The position numbers and the translations under genes were made by a program. The notes beneath the pieces were generated by a model. The model was not told the DNA's origin. It searched no databases and saw only the letters and a program-made list of their open reading frames with translations. Below are positions 1-50,500 of a DNA stretch of 64,000 bases, piece by piece; within the stretch, counting starts at the first letter, position 1, and every line of letters begins with the position of its first letter. The stretch comes from Aquila chrysaetos chrysaetos (taxonomy: Eukaryota > Chordata > Aves > Accipitriformes > Accipitridae). The stretch lies in NCBI RefSeq assembly GCF_900496995.4, contig NC_044006.1, positions 43,299,620-43,363,619 on the forward strand. The letters are read 5' to 3'.

Positions 1-38057
<38,057 letters not shown>

Positions 38058-38685
38058 AGGTTTAGGAAATGGCCCATCAGAGACAGATGCCAGACCAAAG
38101 ACAGACTGTGCGACAGAGAGACGGGTGGTGAGCACCTGTTGAAGTTATATGCAGAAGATCCACCAAGCCAATCACCTGTTCGAGGACCAGGCAACCGTTG
38201 AACGCTGTCTCTGAGAATGTATTCTTTAGGCTCTCTCAAACTTTTGAAACCCAGCTTTAAAATAAGGACCCCTTCACTTCCCTTTTGTTCTATTCTCACA
38301 ATTTAACATAAACTCGTTAGTCTTTTTTATTGTTCTTATTATTCCCCAACAATTTTAGAACTTGGTTTAATGAAGCTTTCTCTTCTGAGTTCACTGGTTA
38401 AAAAAAAAAAAAGAAAAAAGACAAAAAAAAAAAAAAGAAAAGGCATTGCTCTTATAGGTCCAGTTGTAAAAGAAGAAACACATTTGGAGGGTGGGATTGT
38501 GGGTGGGCTAGGGTTAGAGCAAGGGTATTGACCAGAGTTTAAGTGTTAGTCCCAATGTTGAAACAAGTGGCATTTTTTAAAAAGAATTTGGTTGCATTTT
38601 TACATAACACTGCCATGAATAACCTAAGGGAAGTGTTGAATGGTGTTGGCCAGGGCATAAAAAGATAAATATGCATTTTACTAAA

Positions 38686-38693
38686 CTACCTCA
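38686..38693 (+). promoter_or_regulatory. let-7 seed match 1 (8-mer) in IGF2BP3 3' UTR
   Basis: CTACCTCA is complementary to let-7 bases 2-8 with an A opposite base 1. It lies about 630 bases after the stop. The match is read directly; activity is inferred from known let-7 repression of IGF2BP genes. Confidence 0.7.
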
Positions 38694-39709
38694 GGCATTT
38701 AGTACCTCAATGAGAAATTGTTCCTTTTTTGCTTTTTTTTTTTTTTTTTGGTATTTTGTATACTTTATAAAGCTAATAGTTCTTGAGCATTTTATTTTTT
38801 TAAAAAAAATTAAAATTTGATCAGCCACCAGCCAGGAGTACTACAGACTTATCGGGGAAAAATATAGTAGAGCACTTCTAGCTGCTGGCTGATGGGAGTA
38901 AGGTGGGTAAAAAAAACATAGCCTCAGATTTTCTGAGGGTTTCAACACCATCATTTGTTTAAAAAAAAAAAAAATTCAGTGAATGTTCAAAAGATAGTGA
39001 ATGATGCCAACATTCTGATAGCAGCAATGCCGTTTAGTTTTCTTTTAAGATGGGATGAAAAAGTTTGTGACGGTACTTTTTTGGGAACAGGACAAGGAAG
39101 TGATGGCAAGAGGCTGGGGTTGGGGGAAAAATTTAGAAGGCTGCAAGAGGCTGAATTTTTTTTTTGTGCTACTTGATTGAATGCATGAACCCTTTGTGCC
39201 TTTGACCATCACTACCTAATAATGCTACATTTAACCATTTGCAGCCCATTTGGACTTTGCCATTTTGTTCAAAGAGCAAGCTTCATCTTCAGTTTGATAG
39301 AACACTTGGTCTGCTAGAGCATATTTGAGGCCACGAGGGTCTCTGCTGTCTGCAGATCATATCATACTGCTTTCAGTTACCACGATGGGGGAAGGTCAAA
39401 CAGTGTTTGATCACATTGAAAGATAATGAAAGGCTAAGTTTACGTATCCAGCCGCTGTTATGGGCCACACTAAGCCACTTTTGAAGGTTTTAAGAACAAT
39501 TACTAGAAAAAAAAACCACAAAACAACAACCTCTCTAGCCTGGCTTATAATAGATGCAGCAGGATTTATGCACGTTCTGCAACCAACCATTAGAGAAGAA
39601 AAAAAAAAATGTCAAAAGGCAGGGATAACAGGAAAGTTACCAAATTTTTTAATTTCCGAATGTAATTTGAATGATGATTGTGGTAATAGTGACACATTCA
39701 AGTTTCTAC

Positions 39710-39715
39710 AATAAA
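39710..39715 (+). terminator. Possible internal poly(A) signal
   Basis: AATAAA within the IGF2BP3 3' UTR. No strong GT-rich element follows immediately; the GT tract begins about 60 bases on. Use would shorten the UTR by about 0.85 kb. Confidence 0.4.
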
Positions 39716-39722
39716 CTTCAGT

Positions 39723-39730
39723 CTACCTCA
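39723..39730 (+). promoter_or_regulatory. let-7 seed match 2 (8-mer) in IGF2BP3 3' UTR
   Basis: A second CTACCTCA. It sits just after the internal AATAAA at 39710-39715, so cleavage there could remove it. Confidence 0.65.
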
Positions 39731-39777
39731 GTTTAAGAAAAAAAAAAATGTGGCAACACATGGTGCATAAAGACTGC

Positions 39778-39817
39778 TGTGTGTGTGTGTGTGCGCGTGC
39801 GCGCCTGTATGTGTGTG
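39778..39817. repeat. GT/GC alternating tract (Z-DNA-prone)
   Basis: A 27-base alternating purine-pyrimidine run (GTGTGTGTGTGTGCGCGTGC core) at 39778-39804 is followed by another 12-base one. It lies in the IGF2BP3 3' UTR between let-7 matches 2 and 3. Confidence 0.85.
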
Positions 39818-39950
39818 GTCGACAGAGCCATGCTATTACCTCTGAACCTTTTTTTGTGATGTTTTTTGTGCATGAGATGATCAGAATCACCATGCTGCAC
39901 TGATTTGAGGGGCACAACGAGCAAAAACATTTGTTTCATCATTTTGTTAT

Positions 39951-39957
39951 CTACCTC
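39951..39957 (+). promoter_or_regulatory. let-7 seed match 3 (7-mer) in IGF2BP3 3' UTR
   Basis: CTACCTC followed by T, so a 7-mer-m8 match, 228 bases after match 2. Confidence 0.55.
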
Positions 39958-40561
39958 TTAGGTTCATGTTGAAATAGAGGCATTACTACATAGACTAGAT
40001 AATTTTCCCAAAGATCATTGTTGTACAGATTAGATAATTTTGAAAATGGTCTGAAGTGTTTTTCCTGCATCTCTTCTTTACTAATTGGTTTAAAAACCAC
40101 AAACTTATGTTGTAGTTTTAGCAAAGAAAAATGAGTTTCTTTTCCTTTTTTGACAGTGACCTTCATCTAGCCTTTAGGATAATTTTTTTTCTTACAATGA
40201 ATTTAAAATTACTGAAGTATGAAAAGTCATAGCATTTTAATTTTTTTGAGACTTAAGTCAGTCTGACATTCCTTTCTTAACATTTGAGAAGGATTTGACT
40301 TCATTATTTTCCATAAAAATTAATTTACAAATAGGTGCTGCATTTACATCTGCTGATTTAAATACTGTCATCTCTTAAATTTCTAGACTTAGCATGGTAA
40401 ATCATGTTTTTCTTTTCAATTGAGACTCGGTAATTTGGAGTATTTGGGAATAGCTAGAAAGTAAATACTGTAAATGATTTCAATATCCACAAAGTATGGA
40501 TCATTTTTCATCTGTAATGTGCCCCCCAATGCAGCTCCACTTGCCAGATGCCTCTGAATGG

Positions 40562-40567
40562 AATAAA
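40562..40567 (+). terminator. IGF2BP3 distal poly(A) signal
   Basis: AATAAA followed 25-45 bases later by a GT/T-rich stretch (GTTGTGTGGTGTTTTTTT), the normal arrangement for cleavage and polyadenylation. Cleavage is expected near 40580-40590. Confidence 0.75.
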
Positions 40568-40590
40568 GAGTTTAACTCCTATCATCAGAT

Positions 40591-43500
40591 AAAGTTGTGT
40601 GGTGTTTTTTTAAATTAGAGGCATAGGGACAGACTGTTCTAAGTATTTGTGGTACTTTGATCAAGTTGGTTTTCTGTCCATAATAATAACTGGGTAAGGA
40701 TGAACTGTCACCCACAAGTATTCCATAGCTGCTAGCGCACCCAGCAGCCAGCTTACAATGTTTGCACTTCCCAATACAGTGATTTCTGTGGCTTATAATT
40801 CACCTTCTCCCTCTCATATAACAATGCTATACAGGCTGTAGTACAACCTATAATTCATGGTTTCAGTCTTATGCAGATCACTTAGGCTGATTTGCTGTGG
40901 AAGGGATGTGTACTCAACAGTCCTGACTGTTAAAAGGTTTGGAGTGAGATCTGAATTGCAGTTAACTTTTTAAATTTTTTTTTTTCTTTTGGCTGCTTTT
41001 TACTCAGTCTTTACTTTGGTGCTCTCAGCATGATGAAGCTGTGTAATGAACATGGCCCTAGAAGCTTGGATAGGCAGAATCAATCGTGCTAGCAAGCAAA
41101 TCTGACAGCAACTTCTATCTCACTCCTACCACCACAACCTAAACGCACACCACTTGCCAGTGAGGTGGTACTGCCTCTCCATTTAGATCCTTGTCAACAT
41201 TATTTGGAATAGAAATGAGACTAGATGTTTAACTGAATGCTTTAGAGTGAGAGGGAGGGGTTGGGGAATGAAGGACTGTTATGAGTAATGTAATTCTGTA
41301 TCTTTTAAAGAGCAGTGGAAAACAAAACTTGTTTTCCAAACTTTTGCACCCTCCCACTTGTCTTGACAGCTCATTTACTGGGACCAACCGGCAGAAAGAG
41401 GGAATTGAAGAAGCGATGTCTGTAGAAGACACTGTGTAGGGTATTGCATTTCACAAGGAACTCTAAGCTCATTTTTCCATGCCAATATTGAGCTATCTTC
41501 TCAGAATCAGCATCCCTGCCATTTGAGCAACATAAGAAGTTAAGCCTTCCTCTGTATCGCTGGTGCATTTGTGACAGCTAAACCCCTGACTGTTTTAAGC
41601 ATTTGCTTAATCATGATGCTTTTATTTGCTTCTAACCTTCCAAAGCTTTAATTCCTAAGCTGCAATTTCAAAGGCATGCGCTCTTTGTATTAGTTTCCAT
41701 TAAATGAAGCATGTATGGTGTGCAGGACAGCATGGTCTCAACATGGTACTAGGGCATAGGATTTTTAAACAAAAATGAAAAATTGTGGAGTAAGCACTCA
41801 AGCGGGGCTGTAACAGAGATGTTAGCTCAACTAATGGATGCAAACACTGCTTGGTAACAGTTACTCAAATGCAGTGCAGGAAACTAGTGAAATGATGCCA
41901 AAAGTTCCACCTTGATAATTGTGTTCATCCTGTTCATTGTGATAATCCTGTTCATCCCATCATCAAGGGATCCTGCACAGAGCCAAATCTGCATGTACCT
42001 CTGTACAGGAGGACTGAATGATAAATCTGTAGACTCATTGGAAAACCTGCTCAGTATTTTTATTTTACACAGAAATCACCTGATCCACAGAGCTGAAACC
42101 ATTCCCAAATGTTCTCCTTCCACGAGGGGTTTAATGTTGCACAGTACTGATCATCCAGACTGCCTTTGCTAATTCCTAGGTCCCCGCTTTTAGGAGGGTC
42201 AGGCCACAGGCTCACCAAGTCAGGCAGGTAACCTGGCTGGGGCATTGCAGTAGCAGGGCACAGATTATGACTGCTTCTGTTAAATGGGGGATGAGTGCTT
42301 TTCCTGAGCTGGCAGTTCTGATTATTTAATAGCAACCAGTGGATGTTCCATATAACTCCTTTTCACAATGTGCTTTGGCAGTAAATTCAGTTACACTTTT
42401 ACATTTATTTTACTGGATTTTGTCTCCTCAGTTCATCTGACTTTTTTTTTTTTTTTTTTTTTTGTCTTGTCTTACAGACTATTACCCCTTTCCAGCTGTA
42501 AGAGTCCTAGTCTGTTCACATGAAAGCTGTTCCCTATCTCTTACTGTTCTTTTCTGGGTGCTCCTTTCATTACTGTGCTCTTTGAAACAGGATACTGTAT
42601 GTGGTTCTGGTTACCAAATGTGGGTTCATATAATGGCATAATGTTTGCTGAACCTGCCTCTATTCATCTAGTATTACTTATCTTCAGCAGCAGCAGTAAA
42701 AGGCAAATGGTTTCAGGGAATGATCCACAGTTACGCCTACGTAGCCCTCCTAGGAGGAAATGCCTGATTTAGAACCCATCAGTCTGCAAGACAGCCAGGG
42801 TTATCCCTCTGCCATGTGGATTACTTACTGACAAGTACCACAGAGCATTTTGAAAATCTTTCTTTGCAGTCAGACTTACCATCAAGATTTCTATTTTGTG
42901 AGCAAAGATGTTTTGTCTGCATAGTTAACTACATCTAATAAATGCTCCTGGCTTAATTTGCAGAACTTTCTGCTGTGTCATATCAAAGAGCAGGTGAACT
43001 CAGGGGCAGTTATTCCTGAAAGAACAGAGGCTAGACCCAGCAAGAAAACATGACCAGGCTGAAATGAGGGAGGTTTTTTGTTTCATTTTTTGAAAACAAC
43101 TGAATGCACACACCCCTTCCCACAGGCACAAAAACTAATGTCACTTTCTTTGAGTGTTACAAACAGCAGCTCCTGTGCAGGGAAAAGATGCAGACAGGCC
43201 TTGAAGTAGTTTGTGGGGCTATGGGGGAAAAAGGCAATTACCCTCAGGATCTACTGTTTCTGCTTCCTGATGCATGGCAGAGCAAGCTTCTCCAGAAGGA
43301 AGAAATCCTAATCTAGTGATGAAAGCCCTGCCCTGTAGTGGAGAAAAACATCTTGTTTTACATAGACAAGTTTTGTTATCACCTTGAAGATCTTCTAACT
43401 GGTTATTAGACCATGCAGCAGTCAGACTAAGAACAAACAGTGCAATGACTTCTGAAAGTGCTGTAGCAGTAGCAGCGAGTAATGCCCAGTGACTAAGGAC

Positions 43501-43735
43501 TTCCTTTAAAACTACTTTTGCCCACTTCAAAGGAGCTGAAGGTTTATAGTGCCATAGCATGTTGCCTTAGTGTCCTTTTCCAGAAACAAGGTGAGACAAA
43601 AACTAGAGGAGGAGCCACCTGCACACTTAGAATGAACTGAATGTTTTACCATGAAGACAAGGAATCGGAGCGCTTCAGGATTTTATTTTTTTTAATTATT
43701 AAAAACAGATTGGCCTTGGCTGAAAAACTGACTTA
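40591..43735. other. Tail-to-tail spacer between IGF2BP3 and MALSU1
   Basis: About 3.1 kb between the inferred 3' ends of two convergent genes. I see a T run at about 42441-42463 and a weak local repeat of GTTCATCC-type words near 41920-41960. No gene recognised. Confidence 0.7.
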
Positions 43736-43753
43736 CTGTTAACTCAAGACACA

Positions 43754-43759
43754 TTTATT
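43754..43759 (-). terminator. Likely MALSU1 poly(A) signal
   Basis: TTTATT on the + strand is AATAAA on the gene strand, 580 bases after the stop. Another at 43682-43687. Confidence 0.45.
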
Positions 43760-44127
43760 TGTCACTGCTGTGCTCTTGGCTTTTATGTGCTCAGTAACAC
43801 CAGTGTGTTTTCTCTCCTCTTTCAACTTAGAGCATGATGTGCTTCATCATGACCAGAAGCAAATGGCTTAATACAAGGAGCCTCATCTAAACTGCACTAT
43901 TTCACATACATAGTTTTTCCTTGCAGCACTCAAGGCTTTTTTGCACTGCCACTACAGGCAGGTCTTTCAAAGTTACTAGAAAAACAATTAATGTAGAGGC
44001 TGAGCATGAGTTTCAGCATAACTTACTTAAGCAGCTGGTTTTGCCCCACTCTTCTCACTGCAAATGCCATTGAGACAGTGACTCCCCCAGGAAGCTCCCT
44101 TATGATAGGATTCCTTCTTTGACACTG

Positions 44128-44178
44128 TATGGTTGGACCTGATCTTAAGGGTCTTTTCCAACCTTAATGATTCTGATT
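44128..44178 (+). mobile_element. CR1 LINE 3' end
   Basis: TATGGTTGGACCTGATCTTA then GGGTCTTTTCCAACC and AATGATTCTGATT match the 3' tail of avian CR1 in sense. A severely 5'-truncated copy of about 50 bases, antisense to MALSU1 and inside its probable 3' UTR. Confidence 0.8.
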
Positions 44179-44339
44179 ATTTTTGTAGTTTGTTCAGAAC
44201 TTTACCTAGGCACATCCAGTAAATAATACACTGTTTTGTACCGATCAACTGTAGTGACTGTTATGTCAGTAATCAAGACTGTATGTTGCTCTCAGATCTG
44301 TGAAGGCACACTCATTTCTCTTTCCACTCAGCAGCTGCA

Positions 44340-44518
44340 TTAAGTTCTTGTCTCAAGATGATCACTGCTGTTAGGAGTCATTCCAAATATAAAGTCTTCT
44401 GGCAGTGACTGTGGCGTCATCTGCGCTAACTGGTCATCATAGGAACCAAGAGTCCATAGCTTCTCCAATTCATAAACGTCTCGTGCCTCTGGCAGCATGA
44501 AATGCACCACTATGCTAC
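44340..44518 (-). CDS. MALSU1: MALSU1 exon 4: RsfS domain, end
   Basis: Follows TGTGCAG. It encodes [40 protein letters not shown], then DFIFGM and a short hydrophilic tail ending LETRT; TAA at 44342-44340. The MLPEAR and YELEKLW motifs match the human protein closely. Confidence 0.96.
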
Positions 44519-47500
44519 CTGCACAGAACAGAAATGCACAATAAATTAACATGAACTGTAAAGCACTGCTACACTTGCAGCTGCACAAAGAGTTCAAGTC
44601 TTCCACCCCCATTCTGGCTAAATATAACAGGTCAGCTGATGGAGGTCTCAAGTTGCTGATTCCAGTTCTTGAACAGTGTTAGGAATTGGTTAGGCCTTCA
44701 AAAGACTTCAAGACTACAGCCAGGAGAATGCGAGGGACAATACTTTGGTTTGAATTAAAACAGTACACAAAAGTCCACACCAAAGTAGTAATGACTTCTA
44801 GCAAACAGAAAGAAGAAAGTAAGTCAAAAGAAATTTTACTTGAAAGAGGCCTCTCCCTAGGGTTACAGATGGACTTTCAGCTTTCCTATATTACCAACAA
44901 CATTCAGCTACAGCCAAGTAATTTTCCTTAGGTGTGTTGCTCACCTCTCAGGCGGTTTTTATAATGAAATAAGTCCACACTTTAATGTAATAAGGTTTTT
45001 CTTACAGGATTTCGTTAATTCTGTGCAAACAATAGTAGAGAATGTTAATTCCAGTGTACTTCTAATGCACTTTTTTCTAGTTATGCCCTTAAATTTCAAT
45101 TGGTTTTCAGATATAACTATCACAATCACTGACAGTAACCAAGGCTTAACATCACTGGCTGCAGTGCTTCTCACTCACCCATGCTCTCTTTTAAGCCAAA
45201 CCACAAAGTTAGAGGGTGAGATTCTAGGGCTAGCAGCGAAGGAGAAATGCTTTCTGAATGCAAAGTCTTTTATGTTTGTGTAGAGAGTTTCACACTTGTA
45301 GAATAAAGAATTAACCTAAATTTCTTCGGACTGAGGTTTTACCCCATGTCATGGTATGATCTGGACAGTTGAAAAGTCTGTTCAGCAGTTCACTACTAGG
45401 GCAGCATACAAGGAGCCCCCACTCACCCAAACAGAGTGACTGAAGTAGCTTTTCTCTTTCCACTACTGTTCTCTTCAATTTATTAAGACCCGGTTTAGCC
45501 ACTGAAGAGTAGTTACTGTTTTGTTCTCAGTGCCAATGATCTTTAGTGAAAATTTATTTAGTATAGCAATAAGTTCAAGCAACAACTGGAATTCCAAAAC
45601 AGCAGAGTATTATGAACTCTCCACAGCAACCAGGGTTCATGGTGAGATGCTTCCTTCAAAAAAGAGCTCATGCAGAACTTCATATTTGTCAGATTCACAA
45701 ATATTTACCAAAATCAATGCACAGCCAGTCATCTGTCTCTTTCCCTTCAATCTGAGCATGAGGGTCACCTTCTTCCTTGTGATGCTTGTACTGAGAGAAG
45801 AAGCAATGGCAGAAAATTAAATACTTTGCATTTATTTAAAAGCACTCAAACTTAACAGATAAGCTGGACTTTGCTGAGTTGTCTAGAGTTGTTTTAAATG
45901 GGTTAGATTACTTCCTGTTGGTTCTGGGGTCTGCACAGAAAGAGAAAAACATACACTTGCAGCACCAGAAAATAAGTACAGTTTTCTTAATGGGATTTAG
46001 TATCAAATCTGGAATCCTAATGCTCAGAATTCCCATAGAGTTATCCATTAATTTTATAGGTGTCCATTTTTTCTCAAGATGAATATTGAATACCATTGCT
46101 TAGCATTAAGGTAGTCTTTCAGTTACTGGTTCCCTGTAGCTGCCATTACCTAAGTTTTATTTCCTTTCAGATACCTTTCATTGTTGTTTTACATTGGCTA
46201 GTTAAGGATGCAGAAAAGGAGATGCCAAGCTTATCCTCTTCTCAGATGGAAGAGGGTGGGGAGAAAACAAGTTTCAACCCATGCCGTGAGGAAGGCATTC
46301 AAACAAGTCTCCTGTCTGTTGAGTGTGTGATGGGTGGAAAGCACGACTGGCACACAGGTTTCTAAGCTACGAACCACTGTGAGAGAGGGGAGTGGGCAGC
46401 TCAAAGCATGACTGCAAACACTCAGCTAGGCAAGGTAGTTAGTTCCCTATGCAACATGGTGGCTTTCACAGATGCCAGCTTGAGAGGCTCAGCTCTCCCT
46501 GCCTAGTACATAAAGAACCTAAGCACCCACCAGAGCTGAAGAAATTGACAACTAGAGGCTTAAGTACTTTCCACTTTCGGATCTGGTCATAACCTACTAG
46601 TTTCTTTACAAGAAGCACCAATAGAAAAAAATATGGAATTAAGTCAAGTCAACCGCACCTTCACAGAGCTCCTTTATTCAAATTTCTACTTTATATCTAG
46701 TTGAGGCAGTCAATCAAAAAATATGGAGACCTTTTTCAAGCTGAAATTAAAAACCAAACTAAACAACATTTATTTCAGCACAAGGCCACAAGGAAACAGA
46801 GTAAAACTGCATGGCTCTAACAGTCCTTTCTGCCACGAAAGAGAAAATACTAAGTAACAGGTTGTAACAGCATGGCTGGCTAGCAAATGAGTCCCACTTC
46901 AGTGGGAAAACAATTATCACAAACCTAACTCTTCCTGGTCCTTCCCACAAAATGCTAGCTGCTGGGCAATGGCCCTGATTTGCAAACCAGAATGGAGAAC
47001 TTTCAAAATGTAGTTCTGAACTAGTTCTACCTTCCTTTCTTTAAGATAGCTTGTGAGATACCCTCAAAAGCAGGTAATTGTCAAAGACTCTCTAAAAGTC
47101 TACTTAAAATACTAAAGAGCCCAGTGTGCACTGCCATCAGCTATGTAACAGAGGTTGGAAAGGCTGATGTCCTCTACGAGTTTCCTTCAGCCTTGTCTTT
47201 AAAAGGCTGCGTAATAGTAAACAGATTATAATGAAGCCAAGTTTTAGTTTCTTCCTCTAACGTGAAACCAGACAGGAAGGCATTAAGCAGTAGTTGGGAC
47301 CTTGCCATTTACAAGCTACTGGAAGAAAAGCAGGAAGACCTCATGCCACACATGAGCACCTTTGCATTTTAGTGTACATCACGCATTACCATGTTTTACG
47401 TATTGTAACAGTAAAGCCAGCCCGCTGCCTAGCAGCGCTCCCGAGCACCTGCTCTGCTTTACATCTTAAGCTTTAGCTTAGTTTTGCCTAGAAAACTTTC

Positions 47501-50500
47501 CATGCCAGGCAAGCTCAGCCACTCCTGAGTACTTGGCCAGGCTTCCCGGTTTCTCAGGATGCCCAGGAGGACACCATGTCTCTCTCCCCAGAGGCTCTGC
47601 CCTTGCAAAAGAGCTAATCTTACAGCCACCAGAGGGAGCAGCCAGTTGTAGCACAGGCATGTTTTTGCATGGTGAGTGGTATTCACTGATCTGTCCTGGT
47701 CCGGGGGAGATGGAGAGCTGTTGATTTAAGACTAGCAAGTTATGCAAGTAATAGAGTACATATTAAGCACTTAAATTTAGTACATTCGAATCACAATAAT
47801 ACAACTTCTAGCTTGAGGCAAAATTTTAGTTTGCAAAGATGCATCAATTCCTGCAGAGAACACAAGAAACTCCCCTCACCTGCTCAGAAAGGCACCAAAA
47901 AGCAATACCATCTTTCCCTCTCTACTCCCCACCTTAAGTCTCACAGCTGAAACCAATGGGACTGCAAGGAAGAAAGTAAAACCAAGAGCCAAAGGAAAAA
48001 TGGGGTCAGGAAGGGAAAGAAAGAGCATGAAGAGAAGGCAAACTACAGGTTAAGTACAGATAGCTGATTGACCTGGGGGCCAGTCATATTCCTCACACTG
48101 TGCTTTGTAACAGTCGGCTGGCTCTTTTCTGGCCATAAAGTTTCTCCCTCCCTGAGTCTGGTCCTTATCCCTAAGCTCTACCTGTATTTTTATTCTGACC
48201 TCTATTTTTGTACGGAAAAGCTCACATTCTACCAAAGCCAAACAGTGCAAGATTTCTGTTCAAGGATGGTTGCTGCTGCTTCTCCTTTCCTCCTGCACAT
48301 GCACAGTATGGTGACTATTAACTAGCAGTTTGCTTCGGTAAGCCCATGAGGGGATCCTGTGCCTCATAACATGCCATCTTTTTTCCAGCCTTACGATACA
48401 CCCGAGAACCTGGTAAATTTAGGGATTAGGGATTGAGAACAGTCAGATTAAGCTACTTGGAATGAGTGGGAATAGCCATCGAGGTTGCTGTATGGAAGAC
48501 AAAAGTGAACACAGGTCGTCATCACCATTTCACATCACTCTTGTTCTAGCCACCAAACTGTGCTAATGTCATCACTGTTCTAAACACAGAGAGGTCTGTT
48601 TTTTAAATATATTCTCTACATTTTGAGTAGTACTGCTAAAGGAAAAAAGTACAGTTAGTTGCTAGATGTATTGAAGACTAAACGACATAAGGATAATCAG
48701 TTTCATCTTGCCTGGTACACCCCTATCGGTACAATCCTGGGGCAATTCCTTTCACAACATTTAAAACCATTCCCCAAAACCCAGAGAGTGCAGCGGGAAC
48801 TGTCTTACCATTTTCAGCATGTAATGTGCCATCGCATGGAGATGTCGTGTTGAAGATCCGCTCACAATTATAAAATAATTACAGTATTTTATTTCTAGAG
48901 GTAGCTGGATGACACAGATGTCTTTAGCGTTTTCTTGCCTCAGCAGAGCTACAACAAAGTCAATGTTGAACTTCGGAAGAAGAGTATCTGGAACAGACAA
49001 AAAAAATTATACAGTAGCAATTTATCTTTTTAACTGCAAAAATCAACCACTTAAGAAAACATAAAATGGCAATGAACTGAATTATAGCCTAAGCTAGCCA
49101 CTCACTATGGAGTTTGGTTTGATACTGACAATGCAACATGAACTGCAGATTTTTAAAAATCATTTTTAAAACCATCAAAGTTGAGAACTAAGCACTCTTC
49201 TGGTAAGTAACATTCTATCACTACATACAGCAGTTAGCAAACATCAAAGTTTCTTTTAGGTAACGAACTTATTTCTTGCTGTTAGTACTTAAGAGTCAAT
49301 GCTATCATCAGATATTTGTCAATCAAGATGAATGAAACCTAAGTACTTCAACGAACATTATTAAAACAACAGACAAAATCAAAAACATTTCAGAACAATG
49401 CTTTTCAACAGGCCTGTGATAATACATGGCGATGAAATTACTCTAAAATCTTAAGTAGATGAAATCAATATATTGACAATAGAGCTGACATGATGCAGTG
49501 TGAAGGTACTTTTTACCTTCACACTGAGTAAAGCCACTTCTTTTTCTTTTTCCTTATCCTGTTCTGCTACAGAGGATTACAATGTTGCAGACAAGGCTTT
49601 AGTCCTTCAACAGTTTAAGCAAGCCAGCTTAGAAACTAGTGAATCAGTGCAACTACCTTCTGTTCACACCACGAAATCAGTTTATTTCTAATTTGCCCTA
49701 ATTAGGTAGATGCAACTTGTGTGCATATTTAAGGCATAATTTGAATCTGTCAGCAATGCACGCCTGCCACTATAAAGTGAACGTTAGCGCAGACCAAGCA
49801 TCAGCACAAAGCCAAGCTTTATATTTACCAATATAAAGAAAAAGCCAAACAAAAGAACAATAGCTACATATAATTATATGCATGAATGGGGATATGAAAT
49901 TGGATCAGTTCTCTGCAAATTAAAACCTTTGAGCTTAGGGACTCATGCACTCTTTCAACTTTTGCTGTGGTCACACATGCAGAAAATTAGCAGTGGCCAC
50001 AGCTCCTCCAGGCACAGCGGTTACAAAAGTTAAATATTTGCCTGGTAGCCACATGTGAAGTCTCTAGTGCCTACTTAGAGAACGAATGGTCTAAACAACC
50101 CCAGGCACGCTCCGCCACACCGAACGTCACGGTCAGATCTAGGACCGAACGTCACGGTCAGATCTAGGCTAGAGATGTGCAGAACAGCTACAACAACAAA
50201 CCAGCTCTGTGCACCCAACGCTTATACCCGCAAACGGCCATCGTGCTACTAAAACTGTTACCCATAGAGGGAAATTTCTTCGCGAGCACACATCGGCGAA
50301 ACGCACCTCCAACTCGGCACCACTACCCTCACAAAAGTTCCTGCGTGTATCTACACGCAGGCTCGGGCTATGCTGCCCACCAACTCCCCACTCTCCAGCA
50401 GGACGTGGCAGGCGGTGCTGGTTCGGTACGCACGCCGTGACCCTGACGCCCGTGGTCTCAGCCGAGGCAAGGGCGATTCCATCGCACTAGGCACCCGCAG

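Larger units (their letters stand above)
38058..40590 (+). other. IGF2BP3: IGF2BP3 3' UTR
   Basis: This stretch runs from the stop codon to just past the AATAAA at 40562-40567; the exact cleavage site is inferred. It is AT-rich, with A-rich runs (about 38400-38442), a T run (about 38738) and a GT/GC alternating tract (39778-39817). It holds three let-7 seed matches (see separate entries). A second AATAAA at 39710-39715 could give a shorter form that would lose the two distal seed matches. IGF2BP family mRNAs are known let-7 targets, so this UTR is likely the main point of developmental control. Confidence 0.75.
43736..44339 (-). other. MALSU1: MALSU1 3' UTR (extent inferred)
   Basis: Runs from the stop to near the - strand AATAAA at 43759-43754. 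A second AATAAA on the - strand (43687-43682) is possible. The segment includes a CR1 3' end at about 44128-44178. Confidence 0.5.

Noticed and set aside
42441-42480. T run followed by TTACAG, resembling a splice acceptor
   Set aside because: No coding continuation; the T run is a simple homopolymer in the spacer.
48050-48250. Candidate for MALSU1 exon 3
   Set aside because: Has a Tyr-Asp-Trp but none of the family context; the true exon was found at 45709-45790.
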